DNA from: Burkholderiales bacterium
GTDB lineage: Bacteria; Pseudomonadota; Gammaproteobacteria; Burkholderiales; SG8-39
Reading direction: 5' to 3'
Length of the DNA stretch: 64,000 bases
Assembly (NCBI GenBank): GCA_017880775.1
Contig: JADGRQ010000025.1
Span: forward strand, 1 to 64,000
The notes below the pieces were generated by a model. It saw only the letters and a program-made list of their open reading frames with translations, made no database searches and was not told the origin of the DNA. Of the stretch, positions 27,865-36,132 are shown one piece after another. A program made the position numbers and the translations under genes. Within the stretch, counting starts at the first letter, position 1. Every line of letters begins with the position of its first letter.

Positions 27865-28167
27865 CTAGGCGGCCGCTTTTCGCTCGCGCGGCCCGCGTCG
27901 CCGACTCTTCGGAAACCCGCGCCAGCCCGCTGGAAGTTCATCGCCCGCCACTGGCGGATGATCTGGCGTTTTGGCGAGAATTTTCTCAAGCCGATCGGTT
28001 CGCGCCCGCGCGATGCGTTCCGCAAAGAATTCGGCGGTCTTCAGCGCGGACACCTTCTCCGCGAGGGCCAGCACGATAAACTGGTTCAGCGAAACATTGT
28101 CCTCTTTGGCGCACTTCTTCGCGAACTCGAACAGGGAGTCCGGGATGCGCAGCGCATAATTGCTCAT
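27865..28167 (-). CDS. HicB/CopG-like antitoxin
   Basis: 100 residues from ATG at 28167. The start NYALRIPDSLFEFAKKCAKEDNVSLNQFIVLALAEKV is a ribbon-helix-helix type DNA-binding fold as found in HicB-family antitoxins; the rest is a basic tail that likely wraps the toxin (WRGFPKSRRRGPRERKAAA). It follows the PIN toxin with a 4-base overlap, so toxin comes first. The pair is expected to repress its own promoter upstream of 28601. Confidence 0.85.
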   Translation of the reverse strand: MSNYALRIPDSLFEFAKKCAKEDNVSLNQFIVLALAEKVSALKTAEFFAERIARARTDRLEKILAKTPDHPPVAGDELPAGWRGFPKSRRRGPRERKAAA

Positions 28168-28601
28168 GATCGTTTCCTCAGTCGCTCCAAGAATTCCAAC
28201 GGGGACCATAGCTCCACGCCAAAAGTCGCGCAGGCCGCCGCGAAGTCCGTTCGGTTGAACGTCACCAGTGCGTCGGCGCGCGAATTCAGCGCTGTCTCCA
28301 ATACCATCTCATCATTCGGGTCGCGCAACTGCGGCCGCCACGAAAAGTGAATGTCGGTTTGCTCGCAACACGCTGCGACAATGTCGAGCAGCTCATCGAT
28401 ATCGCGCAGGCTGAGCCTGGTTACCTTCAGCAACTCCGTCCGCTTGAGCGTGGCCTCGTATTCCATGAACAAAGGGACCGACACCACTGCACAAAATCGT
28501 TCATCGCGCAGCGCCAGCAACAACTGGCGCGATGCTCCCGAACCGCTGCGCAGCGCCGCCACCAGCACGTTGGTGTCAAGCACGACCCGCAAGGGCTTCA
28601 T
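28164..28601 (-). CDS. PIN-domain toxin of a type II toxin-antitoxin system
   Basis: 145 residues. PIN ribonuclease acids are visible: Asp9 in VVLDTNVLV, Glu in MEYEATL near 48, Asp in DPNDEMVLETAL near 94 and Asp in FNRTDFAAA near 118. It belongs to the widespread 'putative toxin-antitoxin system toxin component, PIN family' group, which cut RNA. It precedes and overlaps the HicB-like antitoxin. The pair sits between nagZ and uvrC, a common kind of small insertion in an otherwise conserved region. Confidence 0.88.
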   Translation of the reverse strand: MKPLRVVLDTNVLVAALRSGSGASRQLLLALRDERFCAVVSVPLFMEYEATLKRTELLKVTRLSLRDIDELLDIVAACCEQTDIHFSWRPQLRDPNDEMVLETALNSRADALVTFNRTDFAAACATFGVELWSPLEFLERLRKRS

Positions 28602-28669
28602 ATCGCCTATGATATGATGGTGGCCAGTCAGTTGTCAATCCACAGTACGTCTTGAAATAGAATCCTGCG

Positions 28670-30460
28670 GTGGAAAGCGCTGTTCCCTTCGACGCAAAAG
28701 CCTTCGTCACCGGCCTGCCCGGCCTGCCAGGCGTCTACCGCATGCTCGGCGCCGCCGGCGAAGTCCTTTACGTGGGCAAGGCAAACGACCTCAAAAAACG
28801 CGTCACCAGCTATTTCCAGAAAACGCAAGCCAGCCCGCGCATCCAGCTGATGGTGTCCCAGGTGGCGGCGATCGAGGTGACCGCGACGCGCTCCGAGGGC
28901 GAGGCGCTGCTCTTGGAGAACAACCTCATCAAGAGCCTCGCGCCGCGCTACAACATCGTGTTCCGCGACGACAAGTCCTATCCCTACCTGATGATCACGG
29001 GGCACGAGTTCCCGAGGCTCGGATTTTATCGCGGCGCGCAGGACCGGCGTCATCGCTACTTCGGCCCGTTCCCGCACGCGGCGGCGGTGCGGGAGAGCAT
29101 CCAGCTGCTGCAACGCGTGTTCCGGCTGCGCACCTGTGAGGATTCCGTGTTCGCCAACCGGTCGCGCCCCTGCCTGCTGCACCAGATCCGGCGCTGCACC
29201 GCGCCGTGCACCGGGCTGATCAGCGCCGAGCGCTACGCCCAGGATGTGCAGAACGCCGCCCTGTTCCTCGACGGTCGCGAGAACGACGTGATCGATACGC
29301 TGACGCAGAAGATGCACGCCGCTTCGGAGCACCATGCCTACGAGGAGGCGGCGCATTACCGCGACCAGATCCGCGCGCTTTCGCGCGTGCAGGCCCGGCA
29401 GTACGTCGAATCGAGCGTGGGGGTCGACGCCGACGTGGTCGCCTGCCGCATCGAGGCCGGCGTCGCGTGCGTCAATCTGGTGATGATCCGCGGCGGGCGG
29501 CACGTCGGCGATCGCAGCTTCTTTCCGAACAACGCCGAGAACGCCACGCCGGCCGAGGTGCTGCTCGCCTTCCTCACCCAGCACTACGCCGAGCAGCCCG
29601 CGCCGCCGCTGGTGCTTGCCAATGCTGAGCTCGACGCAGAAGCGCTCGCGCCGGTGAAGATCGCAACCCGTATCCAGGGCGAGCGCCGCGTCTGGCTGGA
29701 GATGGCCGAAAAGAATGCGCTGCTTGCCGTGACCCACCGCGCGCTCGAGCGCGGCACGCAGGAGCACCGCCTGCTGGCGCTGCTGCAGGTGCTGGGCCTG
29801 CCGGAGACTGCGCACCGCATCGAGTGCTTTGACGTGAGCCACACCATGGGCGAGGCAGCGGTCGCGTCCTGCGTCGTGTACGATCGGCACTCGATGCAGA
29901 ATTCCGAATACCGCCGCTTCAACATCCGCGACATTACCCCGGGCGACGATTACGCCGCGATGCGCCAGGCGCTCGCGCGCCGCTACGAGCGCGTCACCAG
30001 CGAGGGCGGCAAGGTGCCCGACCTGATCCTGATCGACGGCGGCAAGGGACAGGTGGCGAAGGCGCGCGAAGCGCTCGCCGACCTCGGGTTGTCCGATCTG
30101 ATGCTGGCCGGCGTGGCGAAGGGCCCTGAACGCAAGCCCGGCATGGAACAGCTGATCCTCGATGACGGCGCGCGCACGCTCGAGCTCGATCCGCGGCATC
30201 CGGCGTTGCACCTGGTGCAGCAGATCCGCGACGAAGCGCACCGCTTCGCCATCGTCGGACACCGCCACCGCCGCGGCAAGGCACGCACCACTTCGATGCT
30301 GAACGAGGTACCCGGCGTCGGCGCCAAGCGCCGCCAGCGGCTGCTCGCGCATTTCGGCGGGTTGCAGGGCGTGCGCGCAGCGGGCGTGAACGACCTGATG
30401 CAGGTGGCCGGCATCAGTCGCGGGATCGCCGAACAGATCTACAAACACCTGCACGGCTGA
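28670..30460 (+). CDS. uvrC: UvrABC system subunit C
   Basis: 596 residues from GTG at 28670. GIY-YIG nuclease at residues 15-95 (GVYRMLGAAGEVLYVGKA), UvrB-binding UVR motif near 205-240, RNase H-like nuclease with FDVSHTMGEAA and LILIDGGKGQV, and a helix-hairpin-helix end (VPGVGAKRRQRLLAHFGGL). It makes both incisions in nucleotide excision repair. pgsA follows after 6 bp; uvrC-pgsA pairing is conserved in proteobacteria. Confidence 0.97.
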   Translation: MESAVPFDAKAFVTGLPGLPGVYRMLGAAGEVLYVGKANDLKKRVTSYFQKTQASPRIQLMVSQVAAIEVTATRSEGEALLLENNLIKSLAPRYNIVFRDDKSYPYLMITGHEFPRLGFYRGAQDRRHRYFGPFPHAAAVRESIQLLQRVFRLRTCEDSVFANRSRPCLLHQIRRCTAPCTGLISAERYAQDVQNAALFLDGRENDVIDTLTQKMHAASEHHAYEEAAHYRDQIRALSRVQARQYVESSVGVDADVVACRIEAGVACVNLVMIRGGRHVGDRSFFPNNAENATPAEVLLAFLTQHYAEQPAPPLVLANAELDAEALAPVKIATRIQGERRVWLEMAEKNALLAVTHRALERGTQEHRLLALLQVLGLPETAHRIECFDVSHTMGEAAVASCVVYDRHSMQNSEYRRFNIRDITPGDDYAAMRQALARRYERVTSEGGKVPDLILIDGGKGQVAKAREALADLGLSDLMLAGVAKGPERKPGMEQLILDDGARTLELDPRHPALHLVQQIRDEAHRFAIVGHRHRRGKARTTSMLNEVPGVGAKRRQRLLAHFGGLQGVRAAGVNDLMQVAGISRGIAEQIYKHLHG

Positions 30461-30466
30461 TCCACC

Positions 30467-31042
30467 ATGCGTCTCAATCTGCCCAATCTGGTCACGTTGC
30501 TGCGGATCATGCTGATTCCGCTGGTGGTGGGCGTTTTTTTTGTGCCGGATGCCGTGTTGTCCTATGAAAACCAGAACATTGCGGCGACCGCGATCTTTAT
30601 CGTCGCCGCGCTCACCGACTGGCTCGACGGCTGGCTGGCGCGCAGACTGAACCAGATGTCAGTCTTCGGGGCGTTTCTGGATCCGGTGGCCGACAAGCTG
30701 ATGGTCGCGGGTGCGTTGGTGGTGCTGCTGTATCTCGGGCGCGTGCATGCCTTCGTGGCACTGATCATCATCGGGCGTGAAATCGCGATCTCAGCGCTGC
30801 GTGAATGGATGGCGCAGATCGGCCAGTCGAAGAGCGTGGCTGTGGCCACCGTGGGAAAGCTGAAGACCATCAGCCAGATGATCGCGATCCCGCTGCTGCT
30901 GTACCACGACAGCCTGTTGTTCGCGTGGCTGGATTGCGCGGCACTCGGTACGGTGCTGATCAACGTCGCCGCGGTCCTTACCGTGATTTCGATGCTTTAC
31001 TACCTTCGCAAGGCGCTGCCGCTGCTACGCGAGTCGGCTTGA
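30467..31042 (+). CDS. pgsA: CDP-diacylglycerol-glycerol-3-phosphate 3-phosphatidyltransferase
   Basis: 191 residues with four or more membrane helices. The CDP-alcohol phosphotransferase motif is visible as DWLDGWLARR...GAFLDPVADK at about residues 47-71. It makes phosphatidylglycerol phosphate, the precursor of phosphatidylglycerol. It follows uvrC and precedes tRNA-Gly and tRNA-Cys, as in E. coli (pgsA-glyW-cysT). The -35 box of the tRNA promoter overlaps its stop codon. Confidence 0.97.
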   Translation: MRLNLPNLVTLLRIMLIPLVVGVFFVPDAVLSYENQNIAATAIFIVAALTDWLDGWLARRLNQMSVFGAFLDPVADKLMVAGALVVLLYLGRVHAFVALIIIGREIAISALREWMAQIGQSKSVAVATVGKLKTISQMIAIPLLLYHDSLLFAWLDCAALGTVLINVAAVLTVISMLYYLRKALPLLRESA

Positions 31043-31068
31043 GCGGATGCGTCCGGATAGCCTATAAT
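31039..31068 (+). promoter_or_regulatory. tRNA-Gly promoter
   Basis: TTGAGC at 31039-31044 and a consensus TATAAT at 31063-31068 are 18 bp apart. The predicted start is about 31075, 9 bases before mature tRNA-Gly. The -35 box overlaps the TGA of pgsA. Confidence 0.85.
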
Positions 31069-31083
31069 CCGCCCCGGCACAAA

Positions 31084-31159
31084 GCGGGAGTAGCTCAGTT
31101 GGTAGAGCGTAACGTTGCCAACGTTAAGGTCGTGAGTTCGAGACTCATCTCCCGCTCCA
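31084..31159 (+). tRNA. tRNA-Gly (GCC)
   Basis: 76 bases with encoded CCA. Acceptor GCGGGAG pairs with CTCCCGC, the D-arm is GCTC-AGTTGGTA-GAGC, the anticodon loop is TTGCCAA (anticodon GCC) on stem TAACG/CGTTA, and the T-arm is GTGAG-TTCGAGA-CTCAT. All arms pair. It reads GGC and GGU glycine codons. Confidence 0.98.
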
Positions 31160-31165
31160 GATTCG

Positions 31166-31196
31166 AAGGGAAGGCTCAGCGAAGCCTTCCCTTTTT
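31166..31196 (+). terminator. Intrinsic terminator after tRNA-Gly
   Basis: An 11-bp perfect stem, AAGGGAAGGCT (31166-31176) with AGCCTTCCCTT (31183-31193) and a 6-base loop, ends in five T residues (31192-31196). It lies between tRNA-Gly and tRNA-Cys, so the second tRNA would depend on read-through or its own promoter. Confidence 0.9.
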
Positions 31197-31237
31197 CATC
31201 TCGGGTCCGCGCTGAGTGAGTTGCGGACGCCGGCGAA

Positions 31238-31311
31238 GGCGGGATGGCAGAGTGGTCATGCAGCGGCCTGCAAAGCCGTGTACGCCGGTTCGATTCCGAC
31301 TCCCGCCTCCA
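31238..31311 (+). tRNA. tRNA-Cys (GCA)
   Basis: 74 bases with encoded CCA. Acceptor GGCGGGA pairs with TCCCGCC, the anticodon loop reads CTGCAAA (GCA), and the T-loop is GGTTCGATTCC-like. It is intact and presumably functional. Its 3' part (31261-31311) plus one base is repeated exactly at 48544-48595, showing that it served as an integration target. Confidence 0.97.
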
Positions 31312-31312
31312 A
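31261..31312 (+). repeat. Attachment-site repeat, left copy (within tRNA-Cys)
   Basis: 52 bases from the anticodon-stem start of tRNA-Cys to one base past CCA, identical to 48544-48595 in the same orientation. Outside the 52 bases the two copies differ at once on both sides. Site-specific integrases commonly use tRNA 3' ends in this way. Confidence 0.92.
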
Positions 31313-31449
31313 CTCGATAAGCCACAGTGGTCGCGCAACTAGCGGTTGCGGTCGTGCGGATTTTCGTCCTCTGCTCCGCAGAGTGATTGACAAGATCCGT
31401 AAGCGTCCGGTCGATACCGTCTTGACGCAGGGCGAACCGGGGGTCCGGG

Positions 31450-31644
31450 CTATCGGGACGGTGGGTTCGGCGGACCGTTGATATCGTCGATGTAGATTTC
31501 CTCGTCCTGCGCCTTGGCGATGGCGGCGTCCAGGCGTGCGAGGAGTTGCAGGAATGTTTCCCCTTCGCGGCGCACGAGCATTGCAATCGTCTGTTCCTTT
31601 GTCGCGGCTGTGGCGGCGTATGGAACCGGGCCGACGCGGCCCAC
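31450..31644 (-). CDS. Small unknown protein at the island left edge
   Basis: 64 residues from GTG at 31644, preceded by a strong Shine-Dalgarno GGAGGTGA (31659-31652) at good distance. The protein is hydrophilic: TIAMLVRREGETFLQLLARLD forms one amphipathic helix and the acidic end reads DEEIYIDDINGPP. I do not recognise a family. An internal Met (residue 22) could be an alternative start. It overlaps the meaningless 5' part of the plus-strand transposase frame, which has homology only beyond about 31670. Confidence 0.5.
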   Translation of the reverse strand: MGRVGPVPYAATAATKEQTIAMLVRREGETFLQLLARLDAAIAKAQDEEIYIDDINGPPNPPSR

Positions 31645-31667
31645 CGTGATGTCACCTCCGCCATTGA

Positions 31668-32376
31668 TCAGAAACTCGATCCACTGGGCATCCAGGTCTC
31701 GCCTCGGACGGTCCGGAAGTACATGCCGAAGCGGCCAGATGGTCAGCCGCGGGGCGACCAGCGTTGGTCAACGTTTCTGAAGAACCATGCGAAAGCGATT
31801 ATGGCGTGTGACTTCTTCGTCGCGGTCACCGCGGCCTTCCGACTGCTTTACGTGTTCGTGGTCATCGAGCACGGTAGCCGACGGCTTGCGCGCGTGGATG
31901 TCACGGCGCACCCGAGTGCAGCATGGACCTTACAGCAGTTGCGGGAGGTCGTTGGGTTCGACCACGCCCACCGGTACCTGATTCACGACCGGGAAAGCAT
32001 CTTCGCCAGGCAGCTAGACAATTCGATCAGGGCGCTGGGCCTTATTGTGCTGAAATCGCCACCGCGCTGCCCGAAGGCGACTTCGATTTGCGAGCGCGTG
32101 ATCGGGACCATACGGCGGGAGTGCTTGGACTGGCTAATATCGATATCTGAGGTGCATCTGCGCGCAATCCTGAAATCCTGGGTAAAACATAACAATCGAG
32201 GGCGTCCGCATAGCGCATTGGGTCCTGGCGTACCGGATCCTTCGAAAGCAGCGGCGGTGCTCTGGAAGTCAGAATCCCTCCATCGATTGAGAGCGGGCAC
32301 GCTCGTGCTCGCGAAATCAGTGCTGGGCGGGTTGCATCACGAGTATTCGCTTGCGGCAGCGCGGGCGAACACGTAG
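31668..32376 (+). pseudogene. IS transposase remnant, integrase core (rve/DDE) domain
   Basis: From about LDPLGIQVSPRTVRKYMPKRP onward the frame matches the widespread IS3/IS481-like integrase-core transposases: FLKNHAKAIMACDFF with the first Asp, YLIHDRESIF with the second, and SICERVIGTIRRECLDWL with the Glu. The N-terminal helix-turn-helix part is missing; the open frame upstream (from 31546) has no homology. The end HNNRGRPHSALGPGVPDP is present. Thus the gene is 5'-truncated and probably inactive. It lies just inside the left island end. Confidence 0.85.
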
Positions 32377-32426
32377 ACGCTTGTCGGGAAATTGGCTCAG
32401 ATAGGCACAGCGCGGGATTATTGCGG

Positions 32427-32579
32427 ACCACAGAGGTGTTCGGCGACCACGTGATCGCCACCGCGATCCTCGATCGGTTACTGCATCACGCGGTGACGCT
32501 AAACATCCGCGGCAATTCGCACCTGCTCAAGGAAAAGCTGAAGGCCGGTCTGGTACGCGCCGAAGAAACGACCGAATGA
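32427..32579 (+). pseudogene. IstB-like ATPase remnant (IS21 family), C-terminal end
   Basis: 51 codons reading TTEVFGDHVIATAILDRLLHH...VTLNIRGNSHLLKEK and stopping at TGA 32577-32579. This is the C-terminal end of IstB, the transposition helper of IS21 elements. Nothing of the ATPase core or of istA remains. It follows the integrase-core remnant by 50 bp, so the island's left edge is an IS graveyard. Confidence 0.8.
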
Positions 32580-32779
32580 TGAACCGGGTGGGGTAAATTC
32601 AATCTACACAACTAGGGAAATTTGGGCCGCCCTTGACACTTGTGATGCCATTGCGAGCCGAGTGCCTACGCCGTCGGCTGGATAAATCAGTTCCGCATCC
32701 GCCTTCCACTCGCCGAATGATTGGGCAACGGGGCATCAAGGCAATATAATCGGCACACAACTTCGAGGAGGCAACGGAC

Positions 32780-33616
32780 ATGAAACGCATACTCGCACTC
32801 ACTGCCGCGCTGGCAATTGCCACCGGAGCCATCGCCCAGGACAAGCCGCTGATCGCCGGTTTCGACGGCACCGCTGCGCCGCACGTCATGGCGAAGATGG
32901 GAGGCGGCGTCGAGGGCTTCAATATCGACCTCATCCTGGAGGCCGGCAAGCGCATGGGACGCAAGATCGACATCTTCGCCGGCGAGTTCTCCGGTCTGAT
33001 TCCGGCGATGAACTCGGGCAAGATCGATTTTGTCGGCGCGCCGCTCCCGGTGACTCCGGAGCGCGCGCAGAGCATGCTGTTCTCGGAGGGCTACCTCAAC
33101 GTGTATTACGTCTTCGCGGTGCCGGCGGGGAAGCCCGACCTCAAGGCGCTCGAAGAGTTGAAGGGCAAGACCATTTCCGCCAACAAAGGCTCGTCGTACG
33201 ACAAATGGCTGCAGGACAACGCTGCGAAGTACGGCTACAAGTCGGAGTCCTATGGCACCAACGCCGACGCGATGCAGTCGGTGATCACGGGGCGCGCCGA
33301 CACGGGGCTCATCGGCAACACCCTCGGCGCCTACGCGGTACTGCGCTCCAACGGGCAGCTCAAGCTTGCCACGCTCAAGGTCGACCAGGGCCTGGTATTC
33401 AGTGCGGCGTTCCGCAAGGACGACGCCAAGCTGCGCAACGCCTTCGAGGACGCGCTCGAGTGCATGAAGCTGGACGGCACGGTGGTCACGCTGGCGGAGA
33501 AATGGTTCGGCTCGAAAACCGCCGGCGGTCCCGCGGCGTCCACCGTGTTTCCGGGCTACGGCGTGCCGGGGACGACCGGATACGATGCGACACCGCACAC
33601 TCCGAAGTGCAAGTAG
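32780..33616 (+). CDS. Amino-acid ABC transporter, periplasmic binding protein
   Basis: 278 residues with a signal peptide cleaved after AIA (residue 19). The fold is that of family 3 solute-binding proteins: GFNIDLILEAGKRMGRKIDIF, PVTPERAQSMLFSEGY (R-x-x-x-M-x-F pocket) and LKGKTISANKGSSYDKW. It ends with Cys near the C-terminus (TPHTPKCK). It delivers a polar amino acid or opine to the permeases encoded downstream. GAGGAGG precedes ATG. Ligand not determined; the neighbouring ort and carbamoylase genes suggest a nitrogen-rich amino acid. Confidence 0.93.
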   Translation: MKRILALTAALAIATGAIAQDKPLIAGFDGTAAPHVMAKMGGGVEGFNIDLILEAGKRMGRKIDIFAGEFSGLIPAMNSGKIDFVGAPLPVTPERAQSMLFSEGYLNVYYVFAVPAGKPDLKALEELKGKTISANKGSSYDKWLQDNAAKYGYKSESYGTNADAMQSVITGRADTGLIGNTLGAYAVLRSNGQLKLATLKVDQGLVFSAAFRKDDAKLRNAFEDALECMKLDGTVVTLAEKWFGSKTAGGPAASTVFPGYGVPGTTGYDATPHTPKCK

Positions 33617-33687
33617 CGCGCACCGCTGAACCGGGAAGCTGAACCCCGGAGCGCACAGCGGGCGGGAACACCCCCTGCAGCTTCTGC

Positions 33688-34434
33688 ATGAACGATCGAC
33701 CACCGATCCTCGACGTTGCGGAGCTGCGCAAGTCCTTCGGCCACCTCGAAGTGCTCAAGGGCGTGGACCTGCAGGTGCGGCCAAGGGAACTGGTGTTCAT
33801 CATCGGCCCCTCCGGTTCGGGCAAGAGCACGCTGCTGCGCTGCTGCAACCGGCTGGAGGAACCGACCTCGGGCTCCATCCGGGTCGAGGGCATGGATATC
33901 ATGGCGCCCGGCGTGGACATCAACCTGGTGCGCAGGCGCATCGGCATGGTGTTCCAGTCGTTCAACCTCTATCCGCACCTTAACGTGCTTGGCAACGTTA
34001 CGCTTGCCCTGCGCAAGGCGCTGAACAAGCCGCGCGCGGAAGCCGAGGAGGCGGGCATGCAGGCGCTTGCGCGCGTCGGCCTGGCGAACAAGGCGAAGGC
34101 TTATCCCAACGAACTCTCCGGCGGGCAGCAGCAGCGCGTCGCGATCGCGCGCGCGCTTGCGCTCGAGCCCACGATCATGCTGTTCGACGAACCGACCAGC
34201 GCGCTCGACCCGGAACTGGTGGGCAGCGTGCTCGCGGTGATGCGCGAAATGCGCGAGTCGGGCATGACCATGGTGGTGGTGTCGCACGAGATGCGCTTCG
34301 CGCGCAGTGCCGCCGACCGGGTGGTGTTCATGGACCAGGGCATGATCCTCGAGCAGGGTCAGCCGGAGAAGCTGTTCAACGCCCCCGATCACGCGCGCCT
34401 GAAGCAGTTCATTTCCAGCATCGAAAGGCACTAG
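33688..34434 (+). CDS. Amino-acid ABC transporter, ATP-binding protein
   Basis: 248 residues. Walker A GPSGSGKST at about residues 41-49, Q-loop VFQSFNLYPHL, signature LSGGQQQRVAIARAL near 145, Walker B MLFDEPTSALDPE and the switch His in VVSHEM. It is of the GlnQ/HisP type. It energises uptake with the two permeases that follow directly; the stop is adjacent to the next start (34434/34435). Confidence 0.95.
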   Translation: MNDRPPILDVAELRKSFGHLEVLKGVDLQVRPRELVFIIGPSGSGKSTLLRCCNRLEEPTSGSIRVEGMDIMAPGVDINLVRRRIGMVFQSFNLYPHLNVLGNVTLALRKALNKPRAEAEEAGMQALARVGLANKAKAYPNELSGGQQQRVAIARALALEPTIMLFDEPTSALDPELVGSVLAVMREMRESGMTMVVVSHEMRFARSAADRVVFMDQGMILEQGQPEKLFNAPDHARLKQFISSIERH

Positions 34435-35112
34435 GTGCAGATCGCGAAGCTCGTCGACACGTTCTTCGACGTCCAGGTCATGCTGCAGTACCTGCCGAAG
34501 ATTGTCGAGGGCTTCTTCCTTACCATCCAGCTTGCGCTCGCGGTGGTGTTCGCCGGCATCGCGTGCGGCCTCGCGCTCGCGCTGCTGCGCGTCGCGCGCG
34601 TGAAAGCCGTCAATTTCTTCATCGTGCTGTTCGCGGACGTTCTGCGCGCGCTGCCGCCGCTCGTCCTGATCTTCATCTTCTATTTCGCGCTGCCCCCCGC
34701 CGGCATCAGGATGTCGGGGTTCGTCGCCACCTGGCTCGCACTTGCGCTGGGGCTGGCCGCGTTCGCCGAAGAAATCTTTTGGGCCGCGCTCCTCGCCGTG
34801 CCCAAGGGCCAATGGGAGGCGGCGCGCTCCACCGGACTGGATTTCGTCAAGGCCCTGCGCTATGTGGTCCTGCCGCAGGCGGTCCGCATCACGGTACCGC
34901 CGCTCACCAACCGCACCATCGCGGTCACCAAGGGCACCGCTCTCGGCGCGGCGGTGGCGGTGGGCGAGATCCTCTACCAGGCGCAGAGCGCCTACACGTT
35001 CTCCTACAACCCGTCGACGCTCACCCTCGGTGCCATTGCCTACCTGGTGCTGTTCGTGCCGGTAGTCTGGTTCGGCCGCTGGGTCGAGACGCGCTTCGCG
35101 TGGAAGAGATAG
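34435..35112 (+). CDS. Amino-acid ABC transporter permease (HisM type)
   Basis: 225 residues from GTG at 34435, immediately after the ATPase stop. Five membrane helices; the EAA-type loop ATGLDFVKALRYVVLPQAVR variant reads STGLDFVKALRYVVLPQAVR at about 140-160. This is a His/Glu/Gln/Arg-opine family permease subunit. The second permease begins 4 bp downstream, giving the usual heterodimer. Confidence 0.93.
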   Translation: MQIAKLVDTFFDVQVMLQYLPKIVEGFFLTIQLALAVVFAGIACGLALALLRVARVKAVNFFIVLFADVLRALPPLVLIFIFYFALPPAGIRMSGFVATWLALALGLAAFAEEIFWAALLAVPKGQWEAARSTGLDFVKALRYVVLPQAVRITVPPLTNRTIAVTKGTALGAAVAVGEILYQAQSAYTFSYNPSTLTLGAIAYLVLFVPVVWFGRWVETRFAWKR

Positions 35113-35116
35113 CCCC

Positions 35117-35788
35117 GTGGACGTGATCCTGCAGAATTTCCTCAACCTGAAGATCCTCGGGGAGGCCGCGCCGTATCTCTGGTCGGGCTTCAAGATGACG
35201 CTGCTGCTGTGCATGGTGGTGGTACCCCTGGGCGTGGCGGGCGGCCTCGCGGTGGCGCTCGCTTCGACGCTGAAGTCGAAATGGCTCCGCTGGCCGGTGG
35301 TCGCGTACGTGGACTTCTTTCGCGCCTTTCCGCCGCTCGTACTGCTGATATTCATCGCCTTCGGACTGCCGTTCCTCGGGCTCGACCTGCCGGCCTTCGC
35401 CGCCGTGGCGCTGGCGTTCCTGCTTAATACCTCGAGCTACTACGGCGAGATCTTCCGCGCCGGCATCGAGTCGATCCCGCGCCAGCAGTTCGAGGCGGCG
35501 CGCTCGACCGGCCTCAACGCGGCGCAGACCCTCGCGTGGGTGATCGTGCCCCAGGCAACGCGCAACGTGATCCCCGACCTGATCAGCAACACGCTGGAGG
35601 TGGCGAAGCTCACCTCGATCGCGAGCGTGGTGGCGCTGCCCGAGCTGCTCTACGCGGCGCGCCAAGGGCAGGCACTCACCTACAACGCGACTCCGATTAT
35701 CGCTGCAGGGATCATCTACGTCGCCTGCCTGTGGCCCCTGGTGCGGCTGCTCTCGCGCTTCGAGCATCGGCAAATTGCGCTGCACTGA
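35117..35788 (+). CDS. Amino-acid ABC transporter permease (HisQ type)
   Basis: 223 residues from GTG at 35117. Five membrane helices; the coupling loop STGLNAAQTLAWVIVPQATR appears at about 137-156. With the preceding permease it forms the channel. A racemase remnant begins 1 bp after its stop, which shows that the original operon continued into amino-acid metabolism. Confidence 0.93.
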   Translation: MDVILQNFLNLKILGEAAPYLWSGFKMTLLLCMVVVPLGVAGGLAVALASTLKSKWLRWPVVAYVDFFRAFPPLVLLIFIAFGLPFLGLDLPAFAAVALAFLLNTSSYYGEIFRAGIESIPRQQFEAARSTGLNAAQTLAWVIVPQATRNVIPDLISNTLEVAKLTSIASVVALPELLYAARQGQALTYNATPIIAAGIIYVACLWPLVRLLSRFEHRQIALH

Positions 35789-35789
35789 C

Positions 35790-35975
35790 ATGGCCGAACG
35801 CATCCTCGTCATCAACCCGAACTCGACCGAAGCCGTGACGCGCGGTATCGACGAGGCGGCCGAGCCGCTGCGCATGCCCCCGGCGGGCCCGCGATCGACT
35901 GCGTCACGCTGAAGGAGGGTCCGCTCGGCATCGAGACGCAGCAGCACGTCGACCGCGTTGTTGCTCCGCTTTTGA
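35790..35975 (+). pseudogene. Asp/Glu/hydantoin racemase remnant
   Basis: The start ATG at 35790 gives MAERILVINPNSTEAVTRG, the N-terminal signature of the Asp/Glu/hydantoin racemase family. Near 35877 the frame breaks by a 2-base shift (run of Cs), after which GGPAIDCVTLKEGPLGIETQ continues in another frame. The homology ends near 35970, so only the first quarter of the gene survives. Two lesions make it dead. It had been the last gene of the amino-acid transport operon. Confidence 0.82.
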
Positions 35976-36132
35976 ATCTGGTTTGGGAAAATGAAAAACG
36001 ATTTTTCACGGAATCGTGAGGGTGAATTGAGGGGGTAAACATGGCTCGAAGCTGCATGGATATTGGCTTTCAGGTTGGCAAACGAATCTAATTGTCAAAG
36101 ACCCCGACCGCAAGATAGGAGGCAGGAGCAGG

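Noticed and set aside
27686-27868. 60-codon frame after nagZ
   Set aside because: No domain, Arg/Pro-rich composition of a random GC-rich frame, and it runs into the antitoxin gene on the other strand.
31000-31664. Minus-strand reading frames over the two tRNA genes
   Set aside because: Their sequences (SRNRTGVHGFAGRCMTTLPS type) are antisense translations of tRNA genes, a common false call.
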